Source: Kineosporia mesophila (GTDB lineage Bacteria; Actinomycetota; Actinomycetes; Actinomycetales; Kineosporiaceae). Taken from it: a stretch of DNA of 64,000 nt. The notes beneath the pieces are model-generated. The model did no database searches. It saw nothing but the letters and a program-made list of their open reading frames with translations, and was not told where the DNA came from. This document shows positions 23,018-31,231 of the stretch, one piece after another (within the stretch, counting starts at the first letter, position 1; the number at the start of each line of letters is the position of its first letter). Position numbers and translations under genes: made by a program. The DNA is taken from the NCBI RefSeq assembly GCF_021129235.1, contig NZ_JAJOMA010000004.1:186001-250000 (forward strand), written 5' to 3'.

Positions 23018-25522
23018 ATGGAGAATCAGTTGTCCGCCTGGCCCGACGTCGCTCTACCCTCCTTGAGCATGTCCGATCTCTTTCAGGCCGTCGAAAGTTC
23101 CTACCGCGCAGAAGCATCAGAGAGTCAATACCTCGGTGCGGCGGTGGGGGCCGAGCGCCTGAAGCGACACCTGGATGCCATCCAGTCCCAATGTCTGTAC
23201 AAGGCGGCCAGCTTGGCCGCTCAATCACTTCCCACCCAGAGCTCGTACGAAACCGTTGACGGCATCGAGTCGATCGGCGCCGAGATCGGCATGGCGCTGG
23301 GGCTTACCCGACATCAGGCGAACGATCGGGTGGGAGAATCCGTACTGGTCTGCCCCGAACTCCCTCTGCTGGTGGCACTGGTCGATGCCGGGGATCTGGA
23401 CTGGCGCACGGTCGTTGCCGTGCATACCCGAATGCGTAACTCTTTGCAGCCCGGCACTTACGAGTGGGAAGCAGTGCAGGCCGCCCTGGTCCAGTTGCTG
23501 CCCGGGATGTCGCACGGCCAGGCCCTCGCCGCGGCCCAGCGAGAGATCCAGAAGGTCGATCCCTCGGCCGCCCGAACACGCCATCAGAAGGAGAGAAAAG
23601 ACCGCTGCATCAGAGCTTTTCCACTTACTGACGGAATGGGAGGCCTCTACGCGAAGCTGACGGCCGACCAGACCATGATGATCCACGCCCTGCTCGACGG
23701 CCTGGCCGATGCGTGTCGCGATCAGTCTCGCCGGGCCGGCAACCCAGACCCACGCAGCCATCAGGAACGCCGAGCCGATGCCTTCGTGGCCATCTTCCGG
23801 TCCATTCACGACCACAGCCCATTGCCGTTCGTTCCCGTGCCCCAAGAACCTGTCGGCTCCTTCGGCGGACGAGTGGTACCGCCCGGACACCCCGACGCCC
23901 CGGCCTCCCCTCCAAGCGGTGTTCCGGCACCGCGCCGAGCAAACGCCTCGGCTTCGCCCCGTCCGGGCAGGCCCGCCTCACCACGCCCCGGCTCACCGGC
24001 CCCACAGCAGCGCAACGGCGCAGCTACACAGACATCCGACGGGTCTGCCCCATCGCAACCTCATGCATCGACCTCGCGACAGCCCGACCGAGCAGGAACA
24101 TCTCGATCCGACCAGCCGATTCCGATGCAGCCCGCCAGGCCCGCATCACCGCGCTCCGATGAGCCTGGTGCACCGCACTCTGAAAGCTCGGACTCACCAC
24201 CAGACGCTTCGCCTCAAGGCCGGCCAGGTCCTGCGGACCAGACTCCGGAATCCATTCTGGGCTGGTGGCTGCCCCCTGCCCTGCCCCGACAGCAGGGACG
24301 CAAACCTCAGCTGGTCGTCACGATCACCATGGACACCTTGCGAGGTATCGACGACCTGCCCGGCGAGCTCCAGGGCATGGGTGCGGTACCGGCCGACCTC
24401 GCCCGCGAGATAGCCCGGCAGGCAGGGAACGTCATGGTGATCCGTGTCGATGGACGGATGCAAGATGCTTCCGGTCGGACCAACCGTCCGACCGGCCAGG
24501 GCCGCGAATCAGGGGACCCGTCCCCCAGTCAGGCCACGGGGCCTGACAACCCGAGCCCGCGGTTCCACGACAACGGCTACGACCGGGGCGACCGGGGCGA
24601 CCGGGGCGACCGGGGCGACCGGGGCGACCGGGGCGACAAGTCTGGTCATCGCAACCCCACTCCTAACGACAATGGTCCCAACCACAACCCCGCGCCCGCC
24701 GACAGCGCTCCCACCAACACCCATGCACACCAGGACTACGGACCGCACGACCCGGCCCCTGAACCGCACAAACAGCGCCGTGGCCCACACGACAAGCGCA
24801 ACGAACCGCCTGTCCAGCCTGGCGAAACCCACGACCAGCGCGACAGGTCCGACGACCAGCACTATGGGCTCGGCGACCAGCAGCGTAAGTCCCATGAGCA
24901 GCATCACGGACCTGGAGACCAGGCCAACTGCACCGAACCCTCGCCCCGGTACAAGCCCCGTCAGTCCGTCCTTGACCAGGTGATGGGGCGTTTCCAGCAG
25001 TGCGTACATCCCAGTTGCTCCCGGCCGGCGAAACAGTGCGATATCGACCATGCGATCCCGTTCAACCAAGGAGGGAAGTCATGTCCTTGTAACTTGGTTC
25101 CTCTATGCCGTTTTCATCATCGCCTCAAGACACATGGCGGATGGACGATGCGCCTCACCCGCCCCGACGAGCCTTATCCGACCGGCAGCATCGAATGGCG
25201 GAGCCGTCTGGGCCAGCACCGAGTACAACTGCCTCCGCCCCTTCCCGGTACCCATGGGAACTACGGGAATCGCGGAACTACCGAGCCCACCGAGCCCACC
25301 GAGCCCACCGAGCCCACCGAGCCCACCGAGCCCACCGAGCCCACCGAGCCCACCGAGCCCACCGAGCCCACCGAGCCCACCGAGCCGGAGGATTCAGCGG
25401 ACCAGAAGGTGCGTCATCAATTTCGGCTCGGGGAGTGGCAGAAAGATCTGCAGAGTCTCGCGCCGCGCAACCCACCGGTTCCCCGGCAGTCCGACATCAA
25501 TTTCGGAGAGCCGCCCTTCTGA
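23018..25522 (+). CDS. DUF222 and HNH endonuclease-signature protein (13E12-type), SOS-box controlled
   Basis: 834 residues from ATG 23018 (the frame is open further 5', but that part precedes the promoter). N-terminal DUF222 domain, about residues 15-300. It is interrupted by a Pro/Ser/Ala-rich region and resumes at QLVVTITMDTLRGIDDLPGELQ. A second disordered, His/Asp-rich stretch follows, then the C-terminal HNH motif: CVHPSC, then CDIDHAIPFNQGGKSC, then NLVPLCRFHHRLKTHGGW. HNH domains of this class are nucleases or nuclease relatives, and 13E12 proteins in M. tuberculosis include SOS-induced genes. The protein is much longer than the usual 400-500 residues because of the two insertions and a C-terminal Thr-Glu-Pro repeat. 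Base composition is lower in GC than that of its neighbours. Confidence 0.9.
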   Translation: MENQLSAWPDVALPSLSMSDLFQAVESSYRAEASESQYLGAAVGAERLKRHLDAIQSQCLYKAASLAAQSLPTQSSYETVDGIESIGAEIGMALGLTRHQANDRVGESVLVCPELPLLVALVDAGDLDWRTVVAVHTRMRNSLQPGTYEWEAVQAALVQLLPGMSHGQALAAAQREIQKVDPSAARTRHQKERKDRCIRAFPLTDGMGGLYAKLTADQTMMIHALLDGLADACRDQSRRAGNPDPRSHQERRADAFVAIFRSIHDHSPLPFVPVPQEPVGSFGGRVVPPGHPDAPASPPSGVPAPRRANASASPRPGRPASPRPGSPAPQQRNGAATQTSDGSAPSQPHASTSRQPDRAGTSRSDQPIPMQPARPASPRSDEPGAPHSESSDSPPDASPQGRPGPADQTPESILGWWLPPALPRQQGRKPQLVVTITMDTLRGIDDLPGELQGMGAVPADLAREIARQAGNVMVIRVDGRMQDASGRTNRPTGQGRESGDPSPSQATGPDNPSPRFHDNGYDRGDRGDRGDRGDRGDRGDKSGHRNPTPNDNGPNHNPAPADSAPTNTHAHQDYGPHDPAPEPHKQRRGPHDKRNEPPVQPGETHDQRDRSDDQHYGLGDQQRKSHEQHHGPGDQANCTEPSPRYKPRQSVLDQVMGRFQQCVHPSCSRPAKQCDIDHAIPFNQGGKSCPCNLVPLCRFHHRLKTHGGWTMRLTRPDEPYPTGSIEWRSRLGQHRVQLPPPLPGTHGNYGNRGTTEPTEPTEPTEPTEPTEPTEPTEPTEPTEPTEPTEPEDSADQKVRHQFRLGEWQKDLQSLAPRNPPVPRQSDINFGEPPF
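24581..24634 (+). repeat. 9-bp tandem repeat, six copies, in DUF222-HNH gene
   Basis: Six exact copies of GACCGGGGC encode Asp-Arg-Gly repeats in the disordered linker between the DUF222 and HNH domains. The unit length preserves the reading frame. Confidence 0.95.
25280..25387 (+). repeat. 9-bp tandem repeat, twelve copies, encoding Thr-Glu-Pro
   Basis: Twelve copies of ACCGAGCCC (the last with a CCG end) follow the HNH domain and encode (TEP)12, an extended acidic tail. Near-perfect identity suggests recent slippage expansion. Confidence 0.95.
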
Positions 25523-25655
25523 CCGAAAGGAAGCATTCTGCCCGTGAACGCCCGTGAACTTCCATGAACGCAGAAGCGAGATCGGAGACAGTCACGCTCA
25601 GCCACAGCCACAGCCCTCGCACCCGCACCCGCCGGACATCGAGCGGAACCACTGG

Positions 25656-25680
25656 CGCTGACTCTGAAGAAGACTCAGCG
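25656..25680. terminator. Weak hairpin at the convergent DUF222-HNH/DUF1295 junction
   Basis: CGCTGACTCT (25656-25665) pairs with AGACTCAGCG (25671-25680) except for one C-C mismatch, with loop GAAGA. It overlaps the DUF1295 stop codon. The rest of 25523-25655 holds three loose 10-bp repeats (GCCCGTGAAC-like, 25540-25569) and no gene. Confidence 0.35.
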
Positions 25681-26520
25681 CCCACCCCGTGGTGGAAGGG
25701 GGATGAAACCGCTCGTTCGTTCAACATATTCGGCATAGCCTGGACGGCTCTTCGAGAGTTGTTTCTCCATCAGCGGCTTGCCCGTCTTGGCCGCCAGGAA
25801 CCAGGTCATCAGCAGCGGGGACAGCAGGGTCAGCCACGACCAGCCAGCATCGGCGGCGACCAGGAACAAGCCCCACCAGACGCAGGCGTCACCGAAGTAG
25901 TTGGGGTGCCGTGTGTACCTCCACAGACCACGGTCCATGACCTTGCCCCGATTGGACGGGTCGGCCTTGAAGACCGCGAGCTGCCGGTCACCTACTGCCT
26001 CGAAGAAGAAGCCCACGCCCCACAGCAGCACACCGAGCCACAGCAAGACGCCGGGCTGGCCGGCGTCCACCATGGCGAACTGGAGGGGCAGCGCGATGAA
26101 CCAGGCAACTACCGCCTGGAGCAGGAAAACCTGACGCAGCGCAGCCAGTTTCGGATTACCGGAAGCCCTCGACATCAGCTCGGTGTAACGCGGGTCATCC
26201 TTGGTCTCCCCGCGCTGACGTCCGCCGATGTGCCAGGCCAGACGGCCACCCCAGAGCAGTGTGAGCACGACCACCAGGCCGCGACGCCACGCGTCCCCAG
26301 TTTCACCGGCCGCCTCACCGCCCGTTCCACCGGCCGAAACCAGCCACCCGACGACAGCGATCAGACCGAAACTCAGCCCCCAGGTGACATCGACGACGCT
26401 GAATCGCCCCACCCGCAGCGCATAGAAGAACGTGCCCACCTGAAGCAGGACAGCCGACACCAAACTCACGGCCGCCACGGGCCACAGATCCGACAGCAGA
26501 TCAGCGAACGACTGCGACAT
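25675..26520 (-). CDS. DUF1295 membrane protein (steroid 5-alpha-reductase-like fold)
   Basis: 281 residues with six or so membrane helices. The C-terminal block GLWRYTRHPNYFGDACVWWG and the closing YAEYVERTSGFIPLPP are diagnostic of DUF1295, related to steroid 5-alpha-reductases and isoprenylcysteine methyltransferases that act on lipid substrates with NADPH or SAM. GAGGA precedes the ATG. It is the last gene of the lipid operon, separated from the upstream methyltransferase by a repeat-filled 136-bp spacer. Known family context: DUF1295 genes commonly accompany cyclopropane synthase-like methyltransferases and FAD oxidases, suggesting it modifies membrane acyl chains. Confidence 0.92.
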   Translation of the reverse strand: MSQSFADLLSDLWPVAAVSLVSAVLLQVGTFFYALRVGRFSVVDVTWGLSFGLIAVVGWLVSAGGTGGEAAGETGDAWRRGLVVVLTLLWGGRLAWHIGGRQRGETKDDPRYTELMSRASGNPKLAALRQVFLLQAVVAWFIALPLQFAMVDAGQPGVLLWLGVLLWGVGFFFEAVGDRQLAVFKADPSNRGKVMDRGLWRYTRHPNYFGDACVWWGLFLVAADAGWSWLTLLSPLLMTWFLAAKTGKPLMEKQLSKSRPGYAEYVERTSGFIPLPPRGGR

Positions 26521-26521
26521 C

Positions 26522-26676
26522 AGAAGTCCTCAACACTCAAAAGTCATGCCCGTCAGAAGTCATGCCCGTCAGAAGTCATACCCACCCAGCAATCGCGCTC
26601 TCTCAGCAGTCACACCCCACCCAACAATCACACCCCACCCAGAAATCACGCACAGCTTAGAAATCACGCACAGCTA
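26522..26676 (-). repeat. Degenerate tandem array, nine units of 16-18 bp
   Basis: A heptamer close to AGAAGTC (plus strand) recurs nine times at a period of 17, 16, 16, 17, 17, 17, 18, 18 and 18 bp. It fills the entire spacer between DUF1295 and the methyltransferase and runs into the latter's final codons. The two units nearest that gene share an identical 17-mer, AGAAATCACGCACAGCT, one copy of which encodes the protein's last residues. The unit nearest DUF1295 abuts its start codon. Confidence 0.85.
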
Positions 26677-27907
26677 GCATCGAACTCATCCCACCCGGCA
26701 CCCGACGCACAGCGAGGATCTGGTCCACGCCCATCCGCCCCTCCTCGAACGCCAGACCGCCACCGACGAGGTAGAGCCGCCACACCCGGGCCATCTCCTC
26801 ACCGACCAGGGCCACGACGTCCGCGTAGCGCTGCTCGAACAGTTCGTACCAGGCCTGGGCGGTCCATACGTAGTGCTCGCGCATCCCGTGAACGTCCCGC
26901 ATCTCCAGCCCCGCCCGCTCCAGCAGGGCCACGGTCTCCCCCACCGGACGCATGTGCATGTCCGGCGCGATGTAGGCCTCGATGAACGCACCGCCACCGG
27001 GACGGTTCGCACCCCGCGACATCTGCTGCACCAGCACCCGCCCGCCCGGCACCACCATCCGGTGCAAGGTTGCGGCGTAGACCGGGTAGTTGGCCTGCCC
27101 GACGTGCTCGCCCATCTCCAGCGAGGCCACGGCGTCGAACGGCTCGTCGGCCAGCTCGCGGTAGTCGAGCAGTTTCACCGTCACCCGATCTTCAAGACCC
27201 AGCTTTTGGACGCGTTCGCGCACGAACGCTGCCTGCTGCCCCGAGAGCGTAATGCCGGTGACCTGAGCACCATAAGCCTGCGCCGCATGAATACTGAGCG
27301 AGCCCCAGCCACATCCCACGTCGAGCAGACGCTGCCCGGCGCTCAGCCCGAGCTTGCGGCAGACCAGATCGAGCTTGGCCTCCTGAGCTTGCTCCAGCGA
27401 CTGCCCGGGCTCGGTGAAATACGCACAGGAGTATGCCATGTGAGGATCGAGCACGAGCTGGTAGAAATCGTTGGACAGGTCGTAGTGATGGGCGATGGCG
27501 TCCTTGTCGCGGCGGCGGGTGTGCAACCGTCCGCGCAGCCGGGCCTGGGAGTCGGGTGGCGGCAGGGGCCTGCCGATGCCCTTCGCCGCGAGACCGAGAA
27601 CCTGGGGGGCGAGAGTGAGATTCCGGGAGACCTTCTGCGTGCGAAGAGCTGCCCACACCCGCCGGAAGCCGTCCGCCAGATCGCCCTCGACGTCGATCTC
27701 ACCGGTGACATAGGCCTGCGCCAGGCCGAGTTCGCCCGGATGCCAGAACAAACGGCGAAGAGCACGGGACGAACGGACGACCAGCACCGGCGCGTCCGCG
27801 GGTCCGGTCTCCGTACCGTCCCACAGGCGGATCCGGATCGGCAGGTCCTTCCCGAGCACCGCCTCGGCGATCGGGGTGACCTCGGCGGCCAGGCTCGTTG
27901 TCGTCAC
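26657..27907 (-). CDS. Cyclopropane-fatty-acid synthase-like SAM methyltransferase (copy 1)
   Basis: 416 residues. The SAM-binding motif LLDVGCGWGSLSIHAAQ lies near residues 194-210. The preceding block AHHYDLSNDFYQLVLDPHMAYSCAYF and the SLEMGEHVGQANYP active-site region identify the CFA/mycolic acid cyclopropane synthase family, which transfers a methyl to double bonds of phospholipid acyl chains. The N-terminal 100 residues (lipid-binding SCP2-like region) are present. The GTG at 27907 overlaps the upstream stop as GTGA. The frame is open further upstream, but that lies in the next gene. It differs clearly from copy 2, so the two are probably not redundant. Confidence 0.93.
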   Translation of the reverse strand: MTTTSLAAEVTPIAEAVLGKDLPIRIRLWDGTETGPADAPVLVVRSSRALRRLFWHPGELGLAQAYVTGEIDVEGDLADGFRRVWAALRTQKVSRNLTLAPQVLGLAAKGIGRPLPPPDSQARLRGRLHTRRRDKDAIAHHYDLSNDFYQLVLDPHMAYSCAYFTEPGQSLEQAQEAKLDLVCRKLGLSAGQRLLDVGCGWGSLSIHAAQAYGAQVTGITLSGQQAAFVRERVQKLGLEDRVTVKLLDYRELADEPFDAVASLEMGEHVGQANYPVYAATLHRMVVPGGRVLVQQMSRGANRPGGGAFIEAYIAPDMHMRPVGETVALLERAGLEMRDVHGMREHYVWTAQAWYELFEQRYADVVALVGEEMARVWRLYLVGGGLAFEEGRMGVDQILAVRRVPGGMSSMLAVRDF

Positions 27908-29220
27908 TGTGTCTCCGTTCCGGAACTCTGTAACCGCACTGGCCTCCGCAGGACGAACTGGTGCACGTCGAGGTAGCGCGAGCGGAAGCCCGCCTCGGAG
28001 TAGGCGAGGTAGAAGGTCCACATCCGGCGGAAGACCGCGTCGAAGCCGAGGGCATCGAGATCTCCGGAGGCCGCCGTGAACCTCTGGCGCCACAGGCGCA
28101 GCGTCTCGGCGTAGGCCGGGCCGAACGACAGGTCGCTGATCACCCGCAGCGAGGTCTCGCCGACCGCCTGCCGGAAGGCCTCGACGGAGGGGAGCAGCCC
28201 GCCCGGGAACACGTACTTCTGGATCCAGGTCCAGGTCCGACGGGACACCACGAGCCGGTCGTGCGGCATCGTGATCGCCTGGATCCCGACGCTGCCACCC
28301 GGGGCCAGGCAACGGTCGATCGTGGCGAAGTACGTGGGCCAGTAGGCCTCCCCGACCGCCTCGATCATCTCCACACTGACGATCGCGTCGTACTGCCCGG
28401 CGACGGCGCGGTAGTCGCACAGCTCGATGGTGACCTTGTCGTCGTGACCGGCCTCGGCCACCCGCTGCCGGGCCAGGCTGAGCTGCTCCTCGGACAAGGT
28501 GATCGAGTGCACCGTGGCACCCCGGGCCGCCGCCTGGATCGCGAGCTGGCCCCATCCGGTGCCGATCTCCAGGACCCGACTGCCCTCACCGACGCGACAT
28601 TCGTCCAAAAGCCGTTCGATCTTGCGTAACTGGGCGGCCTCGAGATCGTCCCAGGTATTGCCCACCTCGTCGCCGAAGAGCGCCGCCGAGTAGGTCAGCG
28701 TGGGGTCGAGGAAGGTGGCGAACAGGTCGTTGGACAGGTCGTAGTGCCGGGAGATGTTCGTGCGGGCGCCGTCCGGGGTGTTCTCGTCGGTCTGCGGCTG
28801 CCGGAGCAGGGCAAACCGGCGCAGCTTCTGCAACGCCGGCGGCACCAGACGGGTCATCCGGGTGGCGAACACGGTGAGCAGCTCGACCAGGGCGTCCGCC
28901 TCCCAGTCCCCGGCCTGGTAGGACTCCCCGACCCCGATCAAACCGTAACGCCCGACCCGGGCGAAGAAGTGATCGGGCCGGATGATCCGCATGATCGGGT
29001 CGTCGGGGCCGCCCGACCCCATGACTTCAGAACCCAGCTCCACGCGAAGAGGAAGACCGGCCACCGCCCGGCGGAACAGCGCCCGGGCCACGACGGCCTG
29101 GACCCCACCGGCCGGCACCCGCGCGACGTCGGGCCACCGAACCGCCAGGTCGTCATCGGGAATCACCGCCGTCACCGCAGTCGCCGCAGTCGCAGCCACT
29201 CTCGGTTCCGTGACGCTCAT
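27904..29220 (-). CDS. Cyclopropane-fatty-acid synthase-like SAM methyltransferase (copy 2)
   Basis: 438 residues of the same superfamily: SRHYDLSNDLFATFLDPTLTYSAALF, SAM motif VLEIGTGWGQLAIQAAARG near residue 214, and VSVEMIEAVGEAYWPTYF, the active-site version typical of classical CFA synthases. The C-terminal FGPAYAETLRLWRQRF and YLAYSEAGFRSRYLDVHQFVL match the family. The ATG start overlaps the DUF1365 stop as ATGA, and the stop overlaps the next methyltransferase as GTGA, so translation of all three is coupled. Probable substrate: unsaturated acyl chains in membrane phospholipids. Confidence 0.95.
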   Translation of the reverse strand: MSVTEPRVAATAATAVTAVIPDDDLAVRWPDVARVPAGGVQAVVARALFRRAVAGLPLRVELGSEVMGSGGPDDPIMRIIRPDHFFARVGRYGLIGVGESYQAGDWEADALVELLTVFATRMTRLVPPALQKLRRFALLRQPQTDENTPDGARTNISRHYDLSNDLFATFLDPTLTYSAALFGDEVGNTWDDLEAAQLRKIERLLDECRVGEGSRVLEIGTGWGQLAIQAAARGATVHSITLSEEQLSLARQRVAEAGHDDKVTIELCDYRAVAGQYDAIVSVEMIEAVGEAYWPTYFATIDRCLAPGGSVGIQAITMPHDRLVVSRRTWTWIQKYVFPGGLLPSVEAFRQAVGETSLRVISDLSFGPAYAETLRLWRQRFTAASGDLDALGFDAVFRRMWTFYLAYSEAGFRSRYLDVHQFVLRRPVRLQSSGTETQ

Positions 29221-29975
29221 TCAACGGCCTCCTGACGTACATGATCGGGACGGGGAACGACGGGCAGACCGCGCACCCACAACTTGACCCCCTGGAGACG
29301 GATCCGCGCCGCGACGGCGAGCGGGGCCAGGGGAAAACGCACAGCGAACCGGGTGATCGTGGCCCTGGTCGCGACGTGACGCCGGCCGTGCACCCGGGTC
29401 ACGAAGGGTGCCTGACCGGGACGGTGCAGGGTGATGGCGAGGTCGAGGTCCGCGCCGGGTTCGGGCAGGCTCATCGTGTAGTGGGCACCGGAGGCGGACT
29501 CGAAAGGCGATACGTAGAAGTCTTTCTCGACCCGGCCTCGACCCCGGTCGTCGGTGCGTACCAGGTAGCAGTGCCGCCCGCCGTAGGTGTTGTGCACCTC
29601 GGCCACCACGCAGACCAGGTCACCGGCCGGGTCGTGGCACCAGTAGACAGTCAGCGGGTTGAACACGTAGCCCAGCACCCGAGCCGCCGTGAGCATGCGG
29701 ATCCGGCCGCCCTGGAGGTCGATGCCCTCGGCCGCCAGATACGCGTCGACATTGCCCCGCAGGTCAGGCCCGGTACCCAGATGGTCCTGGGCCCGGAAAC
29801 CCGCCACCACCGACGGCACACGGGGCAGGTCGTCCAGGTCGACCGACCACAGGTAACTCCGGTAGCGGAACTGGTTGCGCAGCGGGGTGGTGCGGGTGTG
29901 CTCGATGGAGCAGCGGTAGATCGCCGACTGGGCGAGCCCGACCACGGCGTTGGCCCCGGCCAGCTTCTTCCTCAC
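29217..29975 (-). CDS. DUF1365 domain-containing protein
   Basis: 252 residues of the DUF1365 family: IYRCSIEHTRTTPLRNQFRYRSYLWSVDLDDLP at the N-terminus, then VFNPLTVYWCHD and VAEVHNTYGGRHCYLV, EKDFYVSPFESASGAHYTM. The biochemical function of the family is not settled. It occurs almost always between an FAD-dependent amine oxidase-like protein and a CFA-synthase-like methyltransferase, as here. GTG 29975 (or the adjacent GTG 29978) overlaps the upstream stop as GTGA. Confidence 0.92.
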   Translation of the reverse strand: MRKKLAGANAVVGLAQSAIYRCSIEHTRTTPLRNQFRYRSYLWSVDLDDLPRVPSVVAGFRAQDHLGTGPDLRGNVDAYLAAEGIDLQGGRIRMLTAARVLGYVFNPLTVYWCHDPAGDLVCVVAEVHNTYGGRHCYLVRTDDRGRGRVEKDFYVSPFESASGAHYTMSLPEPGADLDLAITLHRPGQAPFVTRVHGRRHVATRATITRFAVRFPLAPLAVAARIRLQGVKLWVRGLPVVPRPDHVRQEAVE

Positions 29976-31231
29976 CACGACCCTCCCAGCGACAGGGCCG
30001 CCGCGAGCCCGGACCGGGCACCGTCCTCGTGGAAACCCCAGCCGTGATAAGCCCCGGCGAAGGCGGTCGTGCCGTCGTTCAGCGCGGGCAGAAGCTTCTG
30101 GGCGGCCACCGACTGCGGCGTGAACTGCGGATGGGCGTAGGCCATCGTCTCGATCACGCAGGCGGCGTCCACGTCCGGCGCGTTCAGCGACACCAGGTAG
30201 CGGGTGCTGGAATCGAGCCGCATCAGCCGGCTCATGTCGTAGCTCACCCGCACCGCGTCGGCGCCGCCCGAACAGGTCGGCATCCGGTAGTTCCACGACG
30301 CGGCAGCCCGTTGCGCACTGGGGAGAACCGACGAGTCGGTATGCAGCACAGCAGGATTGACGCTGTACCGGAAGGCCCCCAGGGCGACCTTCTCGGCGTC
30401 GGTCGGATCGGCCAGCAGTCGCAGCGCCTGGTCCGGGTGCGTGGCCACCACCACGGCGTCGTAGGATTCGGCCCCTCCCGCATCGTCCACGATCGAGACC
30501 CCGCCGCCCGGGTGCCGCAGCACCGACCGCACCGGGCTGGAGAGCCGCACCTCCGCGAGCTCCTTCACCGCGAGCTCCACGTAGCGGGCCGAACCTCCCA
30601 CCACCGTTCGCCATTTGGGTGACCCTCCGACACTGAGCATGCCGTGGTTGTCGAGGAAGGCGAACAGGTACCGCGCCGGGTACAGCAACGCGGTGTCGGC
30701 CGCGCACGACCAGACCGCGGCAATCAGCGGCACCACGAAATGATCCGTGACGTAGGCCGAATACCTTCCCTTCCGAAGGAATTCGGCCATGGTCAGGTCG
30801 TCGCCACCGGGCGAGGACAGCAATGCCCGGGCCGCCCGGTGGAATCGCAGGATCTCCAGCAGCATCCGGTCGAAGCGCGGGTTGAGCAGGTTGGACGAGC
30901 GGGCGACCAGACCGCCGGCACCCTGCCCTCCGGAGTACTCCAGCCCACACCCGTCACAGCGCACGGACATGCTCATGTCCGTCTCCTGCGTGCGGACGCC
31001 CAGCTCACCGAACAGCCGCAGGAGCGTCGGGTAGGTGCGGGCGTTGTGGACGATGAAACCGGTGTCCACCGCCAGTTCCCGGCCCTCGGGAGTGATCACC
31101 GAGTGCGTGTCGGCGTGGCCGCCGAGCCGGGGGGCGGCCTCGTACAGGGTCACCTCGGACGAGGTGCGCAGCACGTAGGCGGCCGTCAGTCCCGAGATGC
31201 CGCTGCCGATGACGGCGACCCGGCGCCTCAT
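29972..31231 (-). CDS. FAD-dependent amine oxidase-like oxidoreductase (lipid operon)
   Basis: 419 residues. The dinucleotide-binding motif VAVIGSGISGLTAAYVL is at the N-terminus, then LYEAAPRLGGHADTHSV and DTGFIVHNARTYPTLLRLFGELGV, typical of the NAD(P)/FAD-dependent oxidoreductases found with DUF1365. The C-terminal FAD contact is FAGAYHGWGFHEDG. Such flavoproteins probably oxidise or reduce acyl-chain intermediates; the exact reaction here is inference. The ATG at 31231 overlaps the hydrolase stop as ATGA. Second gene of the operon. Confidence 0.93.
   Translation of the reverse strand: MRRRVAVIGSGISGLTAAYVLRTSSEVTLYEAAPRLGGHADTHSVITPEGRELAVDTGFIVHNARTYPTLLRLFGELGVRTQETDMSMSVRCDGCGLEYSGGQGAGGLVARSSNLLNPRFDRMLLEILRFHRAARALLSSPGGDDLTMAEFLRKGRYSAYVTDHFVVPLIAAVWSCAADTALLYPARYLFAFLDNHGMLSVGGSPKWRTVVGGSARYVELAVKELAEVRLSSPVRSVLRHPGGGVSIVDDAGGAESYDAVVVATHPDQALRLLADPTDAEKVALGAFRYSVNPAVLHTDSSVLPSAQRAAASWNYRMPTCSGGADAVRVSYDMSRLMRLDSSTRYLVSLNAPDVDAACVIETMAYAHPQFTPQSVAAQKLLPALNDGTTAFAGAYHGWGFHEDGARSGLAAALSLGGSW

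Noticed and set aside
25278-25475. Minus-strand Trp-Ala-Arg repeat peptide
   Set aside because: Antisense reading of the ACCGAGCCC repeat in the DUF222-HNH gene.
26522-26676. Considered as a CRISPR array
   Set aside because: Units are 16-18 bp without distinct repeat and spacer parts, and no cas genes are present.
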